This document shows, one piece after another, positions 53,091-61,179 of a stretch of 64,000 nucleotides of DNA. Both the position numbers and the translations under genes were made by a program. Positions within the stretch are counted from its first letter, which is position 1. The number at the start of each line of letters is the position of its first letter. Source of the stretch: Planctellipticum variicoloris (GTDB taxonomy: Bacteria; Planctomycetota; Planctomycetia; Planctomycetales; Planctomycetaceae). Below the pieces are notes generated by a model. That model was not told the origin of the DNA. It worked only from the letters and a program-made list of their open reading frames with translations, and did not search any database. Location: the NCBI RefSeq assembly GCF_030622045.1, contig NZ_CP130886.1, forward strand, positions 310,001 to 374,000. Direction: 5' to 3'.

Positions 53091-54197
53091 ATGACCCGCT
53101 CCATCGATCGCGATTCCCAACGGTTCAAAGAAATCGTGCGGGGCAAGGTGCGCCAGGGGCTCAAAAAATACATCACCCATAGCGAAATGCTCGGCCGCAA
53201 AGGTCGCGAAGTCGTCTCCATCCCCGTTCCCAGCATCGACATCCCCCACTTCCGCCACGGCAAAAAAGGCTCGGGCGGCGTCGGCCAGGGCGAAGGGGAA
53301 GTCGGCCAGCCGATTGGTAAGGGACAGGACGAAGGAGACGGCCAGGGCCAGGCGGGGGATGAAGCGGGCCGGCACGTCCGCGAGGCCGAACTGACCCTCG
53401 AAGAACTCGCCCAGATGCTCGGCGAAGAACTGCACCTGCCCCGGATCCAGCCCAAGGGGGACGAAAACCTCCGGACCATCCGCACCCGCTATAACAGCAT
53501 CAGCCCCACCGGCCCCAAATCCCTCCGCCACTTCAAGCGGACCTACAAGCGTGCGCTCCGCCGGATGATCGCCTCCGACGAGTACGATCCCCGCAAACCG
53601 ATTATCATCCCCACCCGCGAAGACGAACGCTTCCGCTCCTGGACCGACGAGTCGCTCCCCGAAGCGAACGCGGCGATCCTCTACATTATGGACGTCTCTG
53701 GCTCGATGACGGACGAGCAGAAGGCGATCGTCCGGACCGAAGCCTTCTGGATCGACACCTGGCTGCAGAGCCAGTACGACGGCCTGCAGCGGCGATACAT
53801 CGTCCACGACGCCGTCGCCCACGAAGTTGACGAGGACACCTTCTACCGCACCCGCGAAAGCGGCGGCACCCGCATCTCCAGCGCCTACGTGAAAGCGCAG
53901 CAGATCATCGAACGGGACTTCCCCGTCGCCCAGTGGAACATCTACATCTTTCAGTTTTCGGACGGCGACAACTGGGGCGAAGACAATTCGAACTGCATGA
54001 AGCTCCTGCAGGATCCGCTCATTCCGTCCGCGAACCTCTTCTGCTACGGCCAGGTCGAAAGCCCCTACGGCTCCGGGGACTATCTGAAAGAGCTGAAGAA
54101 GATTCAGGGGAAGTGGGACAACCTGATCCTCAGCGAGATCAAAGATCGAGACGGGATCTACGAGTCGATCCGGACGTTTCTGGGGAAGGGGAAATGA
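53091..54197 (+). CDS. yeaH: DUF444 / YeaH family VWA-like protein
   Basis: ATG 53091 gives 368 residues. The order is a basic N-terminus ('KEIVRGKVRQGLKKYI'), a Gly/Gln-rich disordered stretch at about 60-95, the 'RFRSWTDESLPEANAAILYI' region leading into the MIDAS-like 'MDVSGSMTDEQK', and 'VEDTFYRTRESGGTRISSAY'-type sequence. This is the YeaH/DUF444 family with a von Willebrand A fold that works with PrkA and SpoVR in stress responses. The metal-ion site D-x-S-x-S is intact. Confidence 0.95.
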   Translation: MTRSIDRDSQRFKEIVRGKVRQGLKKYITHSEMLGRKGREVVSIPVPSIDIPHFRHGKKGSGGVGQGEGEVGQPIGKGQDEGDGQGQAGDEAGRHVREAELTLEELAQMLGEELHLPRIQPKGDENLRTIRTRYNSISPTGPKSLRHFKRTYKRALRRMIASDEYDPRKPIIIPTREDERFRSWTDESLPEANAAILYIMDVSGSMTDEQKAIVRTEAFWIDTWLQSQYDGLQRRYIVHDAVAHEVDEDTFYRTRESGGTRISSAYVKAQQIIERDFPVAQWNIYIFQFSDGDNWGEDNSNCMKLLQDPLIPSANLFCYGQVESPYGSGDYLKELKKIQGKWDNLILSEIKDRDGIYESIRTFLGKGK

Positions 54198-54280
54198 CGG
54201 GGACGGCAGTCCGTTCGCTGGACGGAATTCGGCTGAGTCCGAAGAAATCTGCTGTTGCTGTATGCTGAAGGAACTCCGCC

Positions 54281-55807
54281 ATGTCCATCTCCACCTATCG
54301 CGCGCTGCCGCCGGAAATCCAGGACATCCAGGCCGAAATGGAGGCCCACGCCAGGGCTTACGGCCTCGACTGCTTCGAAACGATCTTCGAGATGCTCAAC
54401 CTCGAAGAACTCTGCATGTTCGCCGCGTACGGCGGCTTCCCCACGCGCTACCCCCACTGGCGCTTCGGGGCCGAGTACGACGAGCTGCTGAAGACCCACA
54501 TGTACGGTCTCCAGCGGATTTACGAAATGGTGATCAACAACGATCCCTGCTACGCCTACCTCCTCAACACCAACGAACTGTCGGACCAGAAGCTGGTCAT
54601 CGCCCACGTCTACGGCCACTGCGATTTCTTCAAGAATAACGCCTGGTTCTCCCACACGAACCGGAAGATGCTCAATCAGATGGCCAACCACGCCACCCGG
54701 ATCACGCGCTACGTGGAACGCGTCGGCTACGAAAAGGTCGAAGAATTCATCGACGCCTGTCTGTCGCTCGAAGACCTCATCGATCCTCATTCGGTCCACA
54801 TCCGCCGGCAGCCCGAAATTTCTCCGGTGCCCCATGCCGCGCTGCTGCGTGAGGACGACTTCGAGTACCTGCAACAGGAATCCCGGCTCCCCGCCAAGGG
54901 CTATCTGCAGCCGTTCATCAATCCGCCCGAAGTGCTTCAGAAGGAAGCCGAGGACCGCCACAAGGCCGAGGAAGAACGGGAACGCAAGCGATCCTTTCCC
55001 GACGAACCGCAGCGGGACGTGCTCCTGTTTCTGCTGCAGCACGCGCCGCTCAAAGACTGGCAGCACGACATTCTGTCGATCATCCGCGACGAGGCCTATT
55101 ACTTCGCCCCGCAGGGCCAGACGAAGATCATGAACGAGGGCTGGGCCTGCTTCTGGCATACGACGCTGATGACCCGGCACGGGCTGACCGACGCCGAGGT
55201 GATCGACTACGCCGACCACCACAGCGGTACCGTGGCGATGAGCCCGCAGCGGATCAACCCCTACAAGATCGGGCTGGAGCTGTTTCGCGACATCGAAGAA
55301 CGCTGGAACACCGGACGCTTCGGCGCCGAATACGACCACTGCGACGACCGCGAAACCAAACGCAAGTGGGACAAGCAACTCGGGCTGGGACGGGAGAAGA
55401 TCTTTGAAATCCGCAAGGTCCACAACGACGTGACGTTCATCGACACCTATCTGACCGCCGAGTTCTGCGAGAAGCACAAGATGTTCTCGTTCGCCTACAA
55501 TGACGACAGCGAGAACTACGAAATCGCGTCCCGGGAATTCGTCGAGATTAAGCAGCAGCTTCTGAACAGTCTGACCAATCACGGCCGGCCCTTCATCTAC
55601 GTCGTCGACGCCAACCACCGCAACCGGGGCGAGCTCTACCTGGCTCATCGCGACCAGGGAGTCGAACTGCGGCAGGACTACGCGCAGGATACGCTGACGA
55701 ATCTGCAGAAGCTCTGGGCCCGGCCTGTGCACATCGAGACTATCATCGACGACCAGCCTGCGGTGATCTCCTTTGACGGGACGCACCACCAGACGAAGCC
55801 GAAGTAG
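54281..55807 (+). CDS. ycgB: SpoVR family protein (YcgB)
   Basis: This 508-residue protein is full length for SpoVR. It carries family phrases 'EAHARAYGLDCFETIFEML', 'YGGFPTRYPHWRFGAEYDEL', 'AHVYGHCDFFKNNAWF', 'HAPLKDWQHDILSIIRDEAY', 'KIMNEGWACFWHTTLMT' (the NEG and H residues resemble a metal site) and 'DHHSGTVAMSPQRINPYKIG'. SpoVR proteins are linked to spore cortex in Bacillus and to stress survival elsewhere. It is the last gene of the prkA-Uma2-DUF444-spoVR block. Confidence 0.95.
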   Translation: MSISTYRALPPEIQDIQAEMEAHARAYGLDCFETIFEMLNLEELCMFAAYGGFPTRYPHWRFGAEYDELLKTHMYGLQRIYEMVINNDPCYAYLLNTNELSDQKLVIAHVYGHCDFFKNNAWFSHTNRKMLNQMANHATRITRYVERVGYEKVEEFIDACLSLEDLIDPHSVHIRRQPEISPVPHAALLREDDFEYLQQESRLPAKGYLQPFINPPEVLQKEAEDRHKAEEERERKRSFPDEPQRDVLLFLLQHAPLKDWQHDILSIIRDEAYYFAPQGQTKIMNEGWACFWHTTLMTRHGLTDAEVIDYADHHSGTVAMSPQRINPYKIGLELFRDIEERWNTGRFGAEYDHCDDRETKRKWDKQLGLGREKIFEIRKVHNDVTFIDTYLTAEFCEKHKMFSFAYNDDSENYEIASREFVEIKQQLLNSLTNHGRPFIYVVDANHRNRGELYLAHRDQGVELRQDYAQDTLTNLQKLWARPVHIETIIDDQPAVISFDGTHHQTKPK

Positions 55808-55985
55808 CGGCCGGTCGGCGGATCATGCCTCTCAGTTGTGCAAATCTGCCGCCGTCGCCCGACGCGGTCTGTTGTCATCTCGTCACCAGGTCGACACAGC
55901 GATCGGGGAGGGCTTTTGTACGCGCCGGGATGGCGGAACGCGGCGCAACGGGGGCCGTCGCCGGGCATGAGGCTCCCGGCCAAAC

Positions 55986-56120
55986 TCAGCTCGACTTGGC
56001 AGCGCGGTCGCTGGCGTGACAGTCGGTTCGGCTTCGCAGATAGCATGCCAGGCAGAGAAACAGCAAGATGGCCGCGGTAACGGCTGCAGCCGATTGGAAA
56101 AGGAATGCGACGTGCGTCAT
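55986..56120 (-). CDS. 44-residue single-pass membrane protein
   Basis: A short gene starts at ATG 56120, with AGGAGA 7 bp before it. It begins 'MTHVAFLFQSAAAVTAAILL', continues with 'FLCLACYL' and ends in a charged tail ('RSRTDCHASDRAAKSS'). The hydrophobic stretch of about 24 residues makes a single transmembrane helix, with the basic 'LRSR' predicting the C-terminus in the cytoplasm. No family is recognised. It is divergent from the following esterase and convergent with spoVR. Support comes from the ribosome site, composition and length of the helix. Confidence 0.65.
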   Translation of the reverse strand: MTHVAFLFQSAAAVTAAILLFLCLACYLRSRTDCHASDRAAKSS

Positions 56121-56470
56121 GATTTTCTCCTGCGTCTTTGCGATGAACGAGCAATCTGCAGGAACGATCGCAGCGAGCGATAAAGTCGTGCTGAAGCGAA
56201 CTTAAAACCCGCCTCATCTCCGCTCAAAGACGCAGATAAACCGGAACTTATCTCCGGCTTCCGATCGCTCATGTCTCCGAGCAATCGGAAGCATCCTGGT
56301 GACCGAAGGCGATCCAGGGATCGCCAATGTCCGGTTCATCCGGGCGCCAGTCCGTTGAAGTATTCCTACCGGCACTGGCGCAATTCCCTTTCCGCTCGCG
56401 TCGCCAGCGAGCGTCTGGTTCAATACCGGCACATCTCGTTCACAATGTGGCGTACAGCAGGGAGCCGGAA
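56121..56470. other. Intergenic region between divergent genes
   Basis: These 350 bp hold the promoters of the small membrane protein (minus) and the esterase (plus). A short inverted pattern is seen around 56225-56260, but nothing definite; no further gene is recognised. Confidence 0.4.
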
Positions 56471-57994
56471 ATGATGCGTCGAATTCTGAGTGCGTTTTGT
56501 CTGATCGCCTTGACGGCGATCCCGGCCATCGCTCGGGCCGATGTCCGACTGCCCGCACTCTTTTCCGATCACATGGTTCTGCAGCAGGGGCAGCCTGTTT
56601 CCGTCTGGGGCTGGGCCGATGCCGGCGAAGCGGTGACGGTTTCCGTCGCCGGTCAGTCGGTCCGGGCCACTACCGGCGACGACGGGAAGTGGCGCGTCGC
56701 GCTCCAGCCGCTCGAAGTGGCCGAAGGGCTGGAATTGAAAGTCGCAGGCAAGAATTCGCTGACCGTCAAGGACGTCCTGGTGGGCGAAGTCTGGCTCGGA
56801 TCGGGCCAGTCGAACATGGCGATGACGGTCTCCCGTTGCAACAGCGTTGCGGAAGAACAGCAGGCCGCCCGGCTGCCGAATCTGCGGATGTTCACGGTCA
56901 CCTCCGGACCGGCGACTTCGCCGCAAGATGAGTGCAAGGGGCAATGGGTCGTCTGCTCGCCTGAAACGGTCGGCAACTTCTCCGCGACGGCGTATTTCTT
57001 CGGGCGCGAAATTCATCGGGAACTGCAGGTCCCGGTCGGGCTGATCAACTCTTCGGTCGGTGGAACTGGGATCGAGGCCTGGACCGATCTCGAAGTCCAG
57101 CAGCGCGACCCGGAGTTGAAGCCGATCCTGGGCGAGTGGGAAGATCGCATTGCCGCGTACAATGCGGGTCGGGCCAGGCAGCAGTACGAGAGGGCGCTTG
57201 CGGCCTGGAAGACGAAGGCCGAGGCGGCTCGGGCCGCAGGCAAGCTCCTGCCCCGTCGGCCGCAGGTCCCGGTGGAACCGCGGCAGGATCGCAACCATCC
57301 GGGCAATCTGTTCAACGGCAAAATCGCCCCCCTGATCCCGTACGCCGTGCGCGGGATGGTCTGGTATCAGGGCGAGCATAACACCCGCCCGGAAACCGCG
57401 ACGCTGTACCACCGGCAGTTGACGCTGCTGATCACCGACTGGCGGATCCGCTGGGGCCAGCCGGAGCTGCCGTTCGCCTGGGTGCAGCTTCCGAACTTCA
57501 TCGCCCCGGAAACCCGCGACTGGCCGTCGGTCCGCGAAGGGATGCTGCAGACCCTGGAGCAGCCCCACACCGGGATGGCGATCGCGATCGACGTCGGCGA
57601 TCCGAAGGACATTCACCCGAAGAACAAACAGGAGATCGGCCGACGACTGGCCCTGTGGGCTCTCCACGACGTCTACGGTCGCGACATCCCGTCGTCCGGT
57701 CCGATTCCGACTGAGACGACGCTGGAGGGCCGGAGCCTGGAGGTCCGCTTCAAGCACGCTGACGGCGGCCTGGAACTGCGCGGCGAGCATGCGGGCTTCG
57801 AAGTCGCCGGAACGGATGGCGTCTGGAAAACGGCCGAAGCTCGCGTCGAAAGTGATACTCTGACGCTCTCCAGCCTGGACGTCCCACAGCCGCACGCCGC
57901 CCGCTACGCCTGGTCGAACAATCCGACTGCGGTTCTGTTCAACAAGGCCGGCCTGCCCGCGACGCCGTTCCGGACGGCGCTGCCGAAGCCGTGA
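56471..57994 (+). CDS. Sialate O-acetylesterase-like SGNH hydrolase
   Basis: ATG 56471 gives 507 residues with a signal peptide ('MMRRILSAFCLIALTAIPAI' and then ARA). The SGNH/GDSL hydrolase has the nucleophile in 'EVWLGSGQSNMAMTVS', the substrate-loop 'NSSVGGTGIEAWTDLE', 'GMVWYQGEHNT' (third block), and a C-terminal His in 'DIHPKNKQEIGRRLALWA'. The beta-sandwich start 'PALFSDHMVLQQGQPVSVWG' is the usual opening of this family. It removes acetyl groups from sugars such as sialic acids or plant polysaccharides outside the cell. Planctomycetes often have many copies. Confidence 0.95.
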   Translation: MMRRILSAFCLIALTAIPAIARADVRLPALFSDHMVLQQGQPVSVWGWADAGEAVTVSVAGQSVRATTGDDGKWRVALQPLEVAEGLELKVAGKNSLTVKDVLVGEVWLGSGQSNMAMTVSRCNSVAEEQQAARLPNLRMFTVTSGPATSPQDECKGQWVVCSPETVGNFSATAYFFGREIHRELQVPVGLINSSVGGTGIEAWTDLEVQQRDPELKPILGEWEDRIAAYNAGRARQQYERALAAWKTKAEAARAAGKLLPRRPQVPVEPRQDRNHPGNLFNGKIAPLIPYAVRGMVWYQGEHNTRPETATLYHRQLTLLITDWRIRWGQPELPFAWVQLPNFIAPETRDWPSVREGMLQTLEQPHTGMAIAIDVGDPKDIHPKNKQEIGRRLALWALHDVYGRDIPSSGPIPTETTLEGRSLEVRFKHADGGLELRGEHAGFEVAGTDGVWKTAEARVESDTLTLSSLDVPQPHAARYAWSNNPTAVLFNKAGLPATPFRTALPKP

Positions 57995-58122
57995 CGTGTC
58001 CGACGGCACGGTCGCCGCGCGGCTCTCCAGCGATTCGATCCACGCTGCGATTGTTGCAGGCTTCGTCGAGACTCGGCACGATCCACGGCAGGCGCCCAAC
58101 GGTCCGGGAAACGGAGAGAATC

Positions 58123-58929
58123 TTGAATTTCGCAGTCGAGTCTCTGCTGCTGGCCGGCGGTCTGTTTCTGGCGATGCTGGCCGGTATGGAGGCCGGTCGG
58201 CGGATCTGGCTGCACCGCTCCTTGCTCGATCCCGAAAAGTCCCGTCAGGGAACCGGGATTGTCGAAGGAGCGGTCTTCGGTCTGCTCGGTCTGCTGGTCG
58301 CCTTTACCTTCAGCGGAGCGGCGGGGCGCTATGACGCCCGCCGCGTGCAGATCGTCGACGAGGCCAACTCCATCGGAACGGCCTGGTTGCGACTGGATCT
58401 GCTTCCGGCCGACGTTCAGCCCCCCTTGCGCGATTTCTTCCGCGAATACCTGGACCTGAGAATCGACCTGTTCCGCCGGGGACTCCTCGACGAGTCCGCC
58501 CGGGCCGGACTGGTGCGCCAGGCGGAGCTCCAGGACATGATCTGGAAACGGGCCCAGGCAGGGATTGCCGAAGATGGACGAACGCACGTCGCCACCCTCG
58601 TCACCCCCGCTCTCAACGAAATGTTCGATATCGCCACGGCGCGCACAACGGCGACGCAGATGCACGTGCCCAATATTATCCTGCTGCTGCTCTGCGCGCT
58701 CGCCATCCTCTGTTCGATTCTGGCTGGGTCCGCGATGGCCATCCCGGAAGGACGCAACTGGCTGCATATGACCGGATTCGCCGCCATGCTGTCGCTGACG
58801 GTGCTGGTGACCTTCGACCTCGAATTTCCCCGCAGGGGCTTCATCCGCCTCGACGCCGCCGATCAGCCGCTGTTCGAGTTGCGCGAGAGTCTGAAGTCGC
58901 CGCAGGCGACCGGTGAATTCAAACAGTAG
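58123..58929 (+). CDS. DUF4239-like membrane protein
   Basis: A TTG start at 58123, preceded by GGAGAG 6 bp upstream, gives 268 residues; the longer frame from 57991 overlaps the esterase stop and adds a hydrophilic leader. Membrane segments are at about 8-28, 50-70 and 185-210, 220-240. The family-type phrases 'AVFGLLGLLVAFTFSGAAGR' and 'RRVQIVDEANSIGTAWLRLD' suggest a bestrophin-like or DUF4239 protein. It is tail to tail with the metallophosphoesterase gene with no intervening base. The function is unknown. Confidence 0.8.
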   Translation: MNFAVESLLLAGGLFLAMLAGMEAGRRIWLHRSLLDPEKSRQGTGIVEGAVFGLLGLLVAFTFSGAAGRYDARRVQIVDEANSIGTAWLRLDLLPADVQPPLRDFFREYLDLRIDLFRRGLLDESARAGLVRQAELQDMIWKRAQAGIAEDGRTHVATLVTPALNEMFDIATARTTATQMHVPNIILLLLCALAILCSILAGSAMAIPEGRNWLHMTGFAAMLSLTVLVTFDLEFPRRGFIRLDAADQPLFELRESLKSPQATGEFKQ

Positions 58930-60087
58930 TCACGCATGCTGCGCCGGAGTATCGCGTCGTAGCGTGACTCGACTGATCTGCGGCGGGCACCCGTACCGCA
59001 ACGGATCCCGCCCCGACAGCCCCCGACTGACAACCAGCAGCGTCGGATCGACAAAGAATTCACCCGCCGAAAACCGGACGCCGTAGCGACTCGGCGAAAA
59101 GACCGGCCCCAGCAGCGGCAGCCGGATCTGCCCCCCGTGCGTATGGCCGGCGAACATCAATTGAAACCCTTGCCGCCGCGCCCAGCCGATCTCGTCCGGC
59201 GAGTGGCTGACGAGAATCCGAAATCCCCCCGGCGGCAGGCCGTCGACCTCCGGACGGGGCGGCATCCAGGGCGCTTCTGATCCTGCCAGCAGCAACCCCG
59301 CTCCTTCTCGACGCAGCTCGACAACCCGACCGGCGAGGGGCTGCCAGCCCGCCGCTTCCAGCGCCGCGCGGGACGCTTCAGCTTCCTGCAGCCAGTCATG
59401 GTTCCCCAGGATGTACCAGCAGCCCCACGGGGCCGATAGCTTGCCGAACGTCGCAGGAACCCAGGCCCGCGTCCGCGGATCGTCGAGCAGATCCCCGCTG
59501 AACACGATCAGATCCGGCGTGCCCGCGGCGATGTGGTCCGCAACCGCCGCGAACCACTCTTCCGAAACGCTCCCCCGGAAGTGGCTGTCGCTGAAGTGCG
59601 CGATTGTCACGCCGTCCCAGGCCGCAGGCAGATCCGGCACGTGAGCCGTGAACTCGACGCAGTCGAGCAGGAACTGCTGATTCCCCGGCAGTCTCAGCAT
59701 CCAGCCCGATCGATGCCGTCCCTGGACCTGCGGACCGACTTCGACGCGCAGGTCGTGTCGGGTACAGCGGTAGTCGGTCACACACGCCGGCGGACGATAG
59801 CGTTGAAAGCGAATTGCATCCCCCGCCAGCCACACCAGCCCGATCATTGCTGCAGTGCAGCTCGCGACCCATTGAGACCGCAGATCCGGAGCGGACAACT
59901 GCGCCGTGCAGAGTCCGAGGCCAAACCAGACGATCCCCGCCGGAAACGCGAGGACGCCGGAAAGCTTGGTCAGCCAGAAGACGAACTTGTGCAGCGGGTG
60001 GGCCTCAAACCAGTTCACCACGACCGCCGTCAACTTGGCGAAACCGGCGGAGAGAGCCAGAGTCAGCAGTCCGTACAGCAGAGTCAC
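58930..60087 (-). CDS. Membrane-anchored metallophosphoesterase
   Basis: This is a 385-residue protein. N-terminal hydrophobic helices (about 2-20, 33-58 and 70-90) anchor it. The calcineurin-like phosphoesterase domain then has all metal ligands: 'IAHFSDSHF' (D-x-H), 'VFSGDLLDD' (GD), 'YILGNHDW' (GNHD), 'ILVSHSPDE' (H) and 'LMFAGHTHGGQ' (GHTH). The order matches YkuE-like membrane phosphoesterases that act on lipids or nucleotides; the exact substrate is unknown. It ends flush against the preceding gene. Confidence 0.94.
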   Translation of the reverse strand: MTLLYGLLTLALSAGFAKLTAVVVNWFEAHPLHKFVFWLTKLSGVLAFPAGIVWFGLGLCTAQLSAPDLRSQWVASCTAAMIGLVWLAGDAIRFQRYRPPACVTDYRCTRHDLRVEVGPQVQGRHRSGWMLRLPGNQQFLLDCVEFTAHVPDLPAAWDGVTIAHFSDSHFRGSVSEEWFAAVADHIAAGTPDLIVFSGDLLDDPRTRAWVPATFGKLSAPWGCWYILGNHDWLQEAEASRAALEAAGWQPLAGRVVELRREGAGLLLAGSEAPWMPPRPEVDGLPPGGFRILVSHSPDEIGWARRQGFQLMFAGHTHGGQIRLPLLGPVFSPSRYGVRFSAGEFFVDPTLLVVSRGLSGRDPLRYGCPPQISRVTLRRDTPAQHA

Positions 60088-60114
60088 TCAGGATTCCACA
60101 CGCTGGGGGCGCAC

Positions 60115-60149
60115 AAAAACAGCCTGCAGGAGACGCCTCCGGCAGGCTG
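60115..60149 (-). terminator. Rho-independent terminator
   Basis: Read on the minus strand, an imperfect stem (60140-60149 with 60120-60129) is followed by TTTTT (60115-60119). It lies 28-62 bp after the glutathione peroxidase gene. Confidence 0.75.
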
Positions 60150-60176
60150 ACGCTGTGTCCGAGTATGGACGCTGAG

Positions 60177-60740
60177 TTACTTCTTCGCCAGTTCCGTCTC
60201 GATCGCCTTCACAACTTCCTCAGAGTCCGGCTGCACGCCCGTCTTGAACCGCGCCACAACCTTTCCGTCCCGACCGATGAGGAACTTTTCAAAATTCCAC
60301 TTCACGGCCCCGTCCATCCCCGGCGTGCTGGTCAGCTCTTTGTAGAGCGCCGCCGCTTCCGGGCCGTTGACGTCAATCTTCTCGAACAGATCGAACTTCA
60401 CACCGTAGTTCTTCTCGCAGAACTCGCCAATCTCGCTCGCCGAGCCCGGTTCCTGCTTGCCGAACTGATTGCACGGGAAGCCCAGCACGGCCAGGCCCTG
60501 ATCCTTGTACTTCTCGTGCAGACCTTCCAGCGGCTTGTACTGCGGCGTCGCCCCGCACTTGCTGGCGACATTCACCACCAGCAGCACCTTCCCCTCGTAT
60601 TTGCCGAGGTCCACTTCCTTGCCCGTCAGCGTCTTCATCTTGTGCTGCAGCAGCTTGGGCGTTTCCTTTTCAGCGGCCCCGGCATTGGCAGACAGCGCGG
60701 CGCACACGCCGACAAGCAACAGACAGGTCAGAGTCTTCAT
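60177..60740 (-). CDS. Exported glutathione peroxidase-like thiol peroxidase
   Basis: This is a 187-residue protein with a signal peptide cleaved near residue 22. The glutathione peroxidase triad is present. The catalytic cysteine (no selenium) is Cys62 in 'NVASKCGATPQY', Gln92 is in 'FPCNQFGKQEPG', and Trp148-Asn149 are in 'VKWNFEKFLIG'. It reduces hydrogen and lipid peroxides, probably using thioredoxin-like donors, in the periplasm. An exported form is unusual among bacteria but common in planctomycetes. Cys90 could be the resolving cysteine. Confidence 0.94.
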   Translation of the reverse strand: MKTLTCLLLVGVCAALSANAGAAEKETPKLLQHKMKTLTGKEVDLGKYEGKVLLVVNVASKCGATPQYKPLEGLHEKYKDQGLAVLGFPCNQFGKQEPGSASEIGEFCEKNYGVKFDLFEKIDVNGPEAAALYKELTSTPGMDGAVKWNFEKFLIGRDGKVVARFKTGVQPDSEEVVKAIETELAKK

Positions 60741-61179
60741 ACCGATCCACTCCTGAATAACGGACGCCCACCCCCCTCGGGCGGACTTAACGGATCAATT
60801 GTAGTCGATTTGTTGCCGAAGTGGAGGGACTGATGAGCGGAATGCCAAAAGCGGAAAGCGGAAAGCCAGCCAGAACTCTCTCTTCCCGTACGGTCGCCAT
60901 CGGATGGCGGAAGGCGCCCCTTCGTGGACATCTTCGAAGATCCGCCGCAGTCTCAGCCCCGGAGGGGCGTCGGGTTGTAGCCACGGGTGGAGCGCAGCCC
61001 GCGTCCCGCGGGCGAAGCGCAACCCGTGGTCAACCGCCACCGGGGAAACCACACGTCTCCTCGAGCCGTCCCGGAGGGACGGAGGAATCTCGCCCTGAAA
61101 GATGCACGATCGCCCCGCCTCACGGGAAGAGAATCGTTCGCAAACAGGTCCGCGGACCATCAGTTGGCGAAAGCCTCCC
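60741..61179. other. Intergenic region with a large palindromic repeat
   Basis: These 439 bp are downstream of the AroD/AroE-like gene and upstream of the peroxidase (both minus). Most of it is non-coding. A long cruciform-type repeat is at 60981-61029, and flanking sequence shows GC-rich direct and inverted segments. No gene is recognised. Confidence 0.5.
60981..61029. repeat. Large palindromic intergenic repeat
   Basis: A 49-base imperfect palindrome. CCACGGGT pairs with ACCCGTGG, then GCGC with GCGC, then CCCGCG with CGCGGG around a short loop. It lies within a longer dispersed-looking element (about 60953-61042). Confidence 0.65.

Noticed and set aside
54158-55789. Long minus-strand open frame of 543 codons
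   Set aside because: It is a mirror of SpoVR with repetitive Val/Gly/Asp composition; SpoVR is clearly the real gene.
57991-58122. Longer N-terminus for the DUF4239-like protein
   Set aside because: It overlaps the esterase stop codon and gives a polar Arg/Ser-rich leader; TTG 58123 has a ribosome site in the right place.
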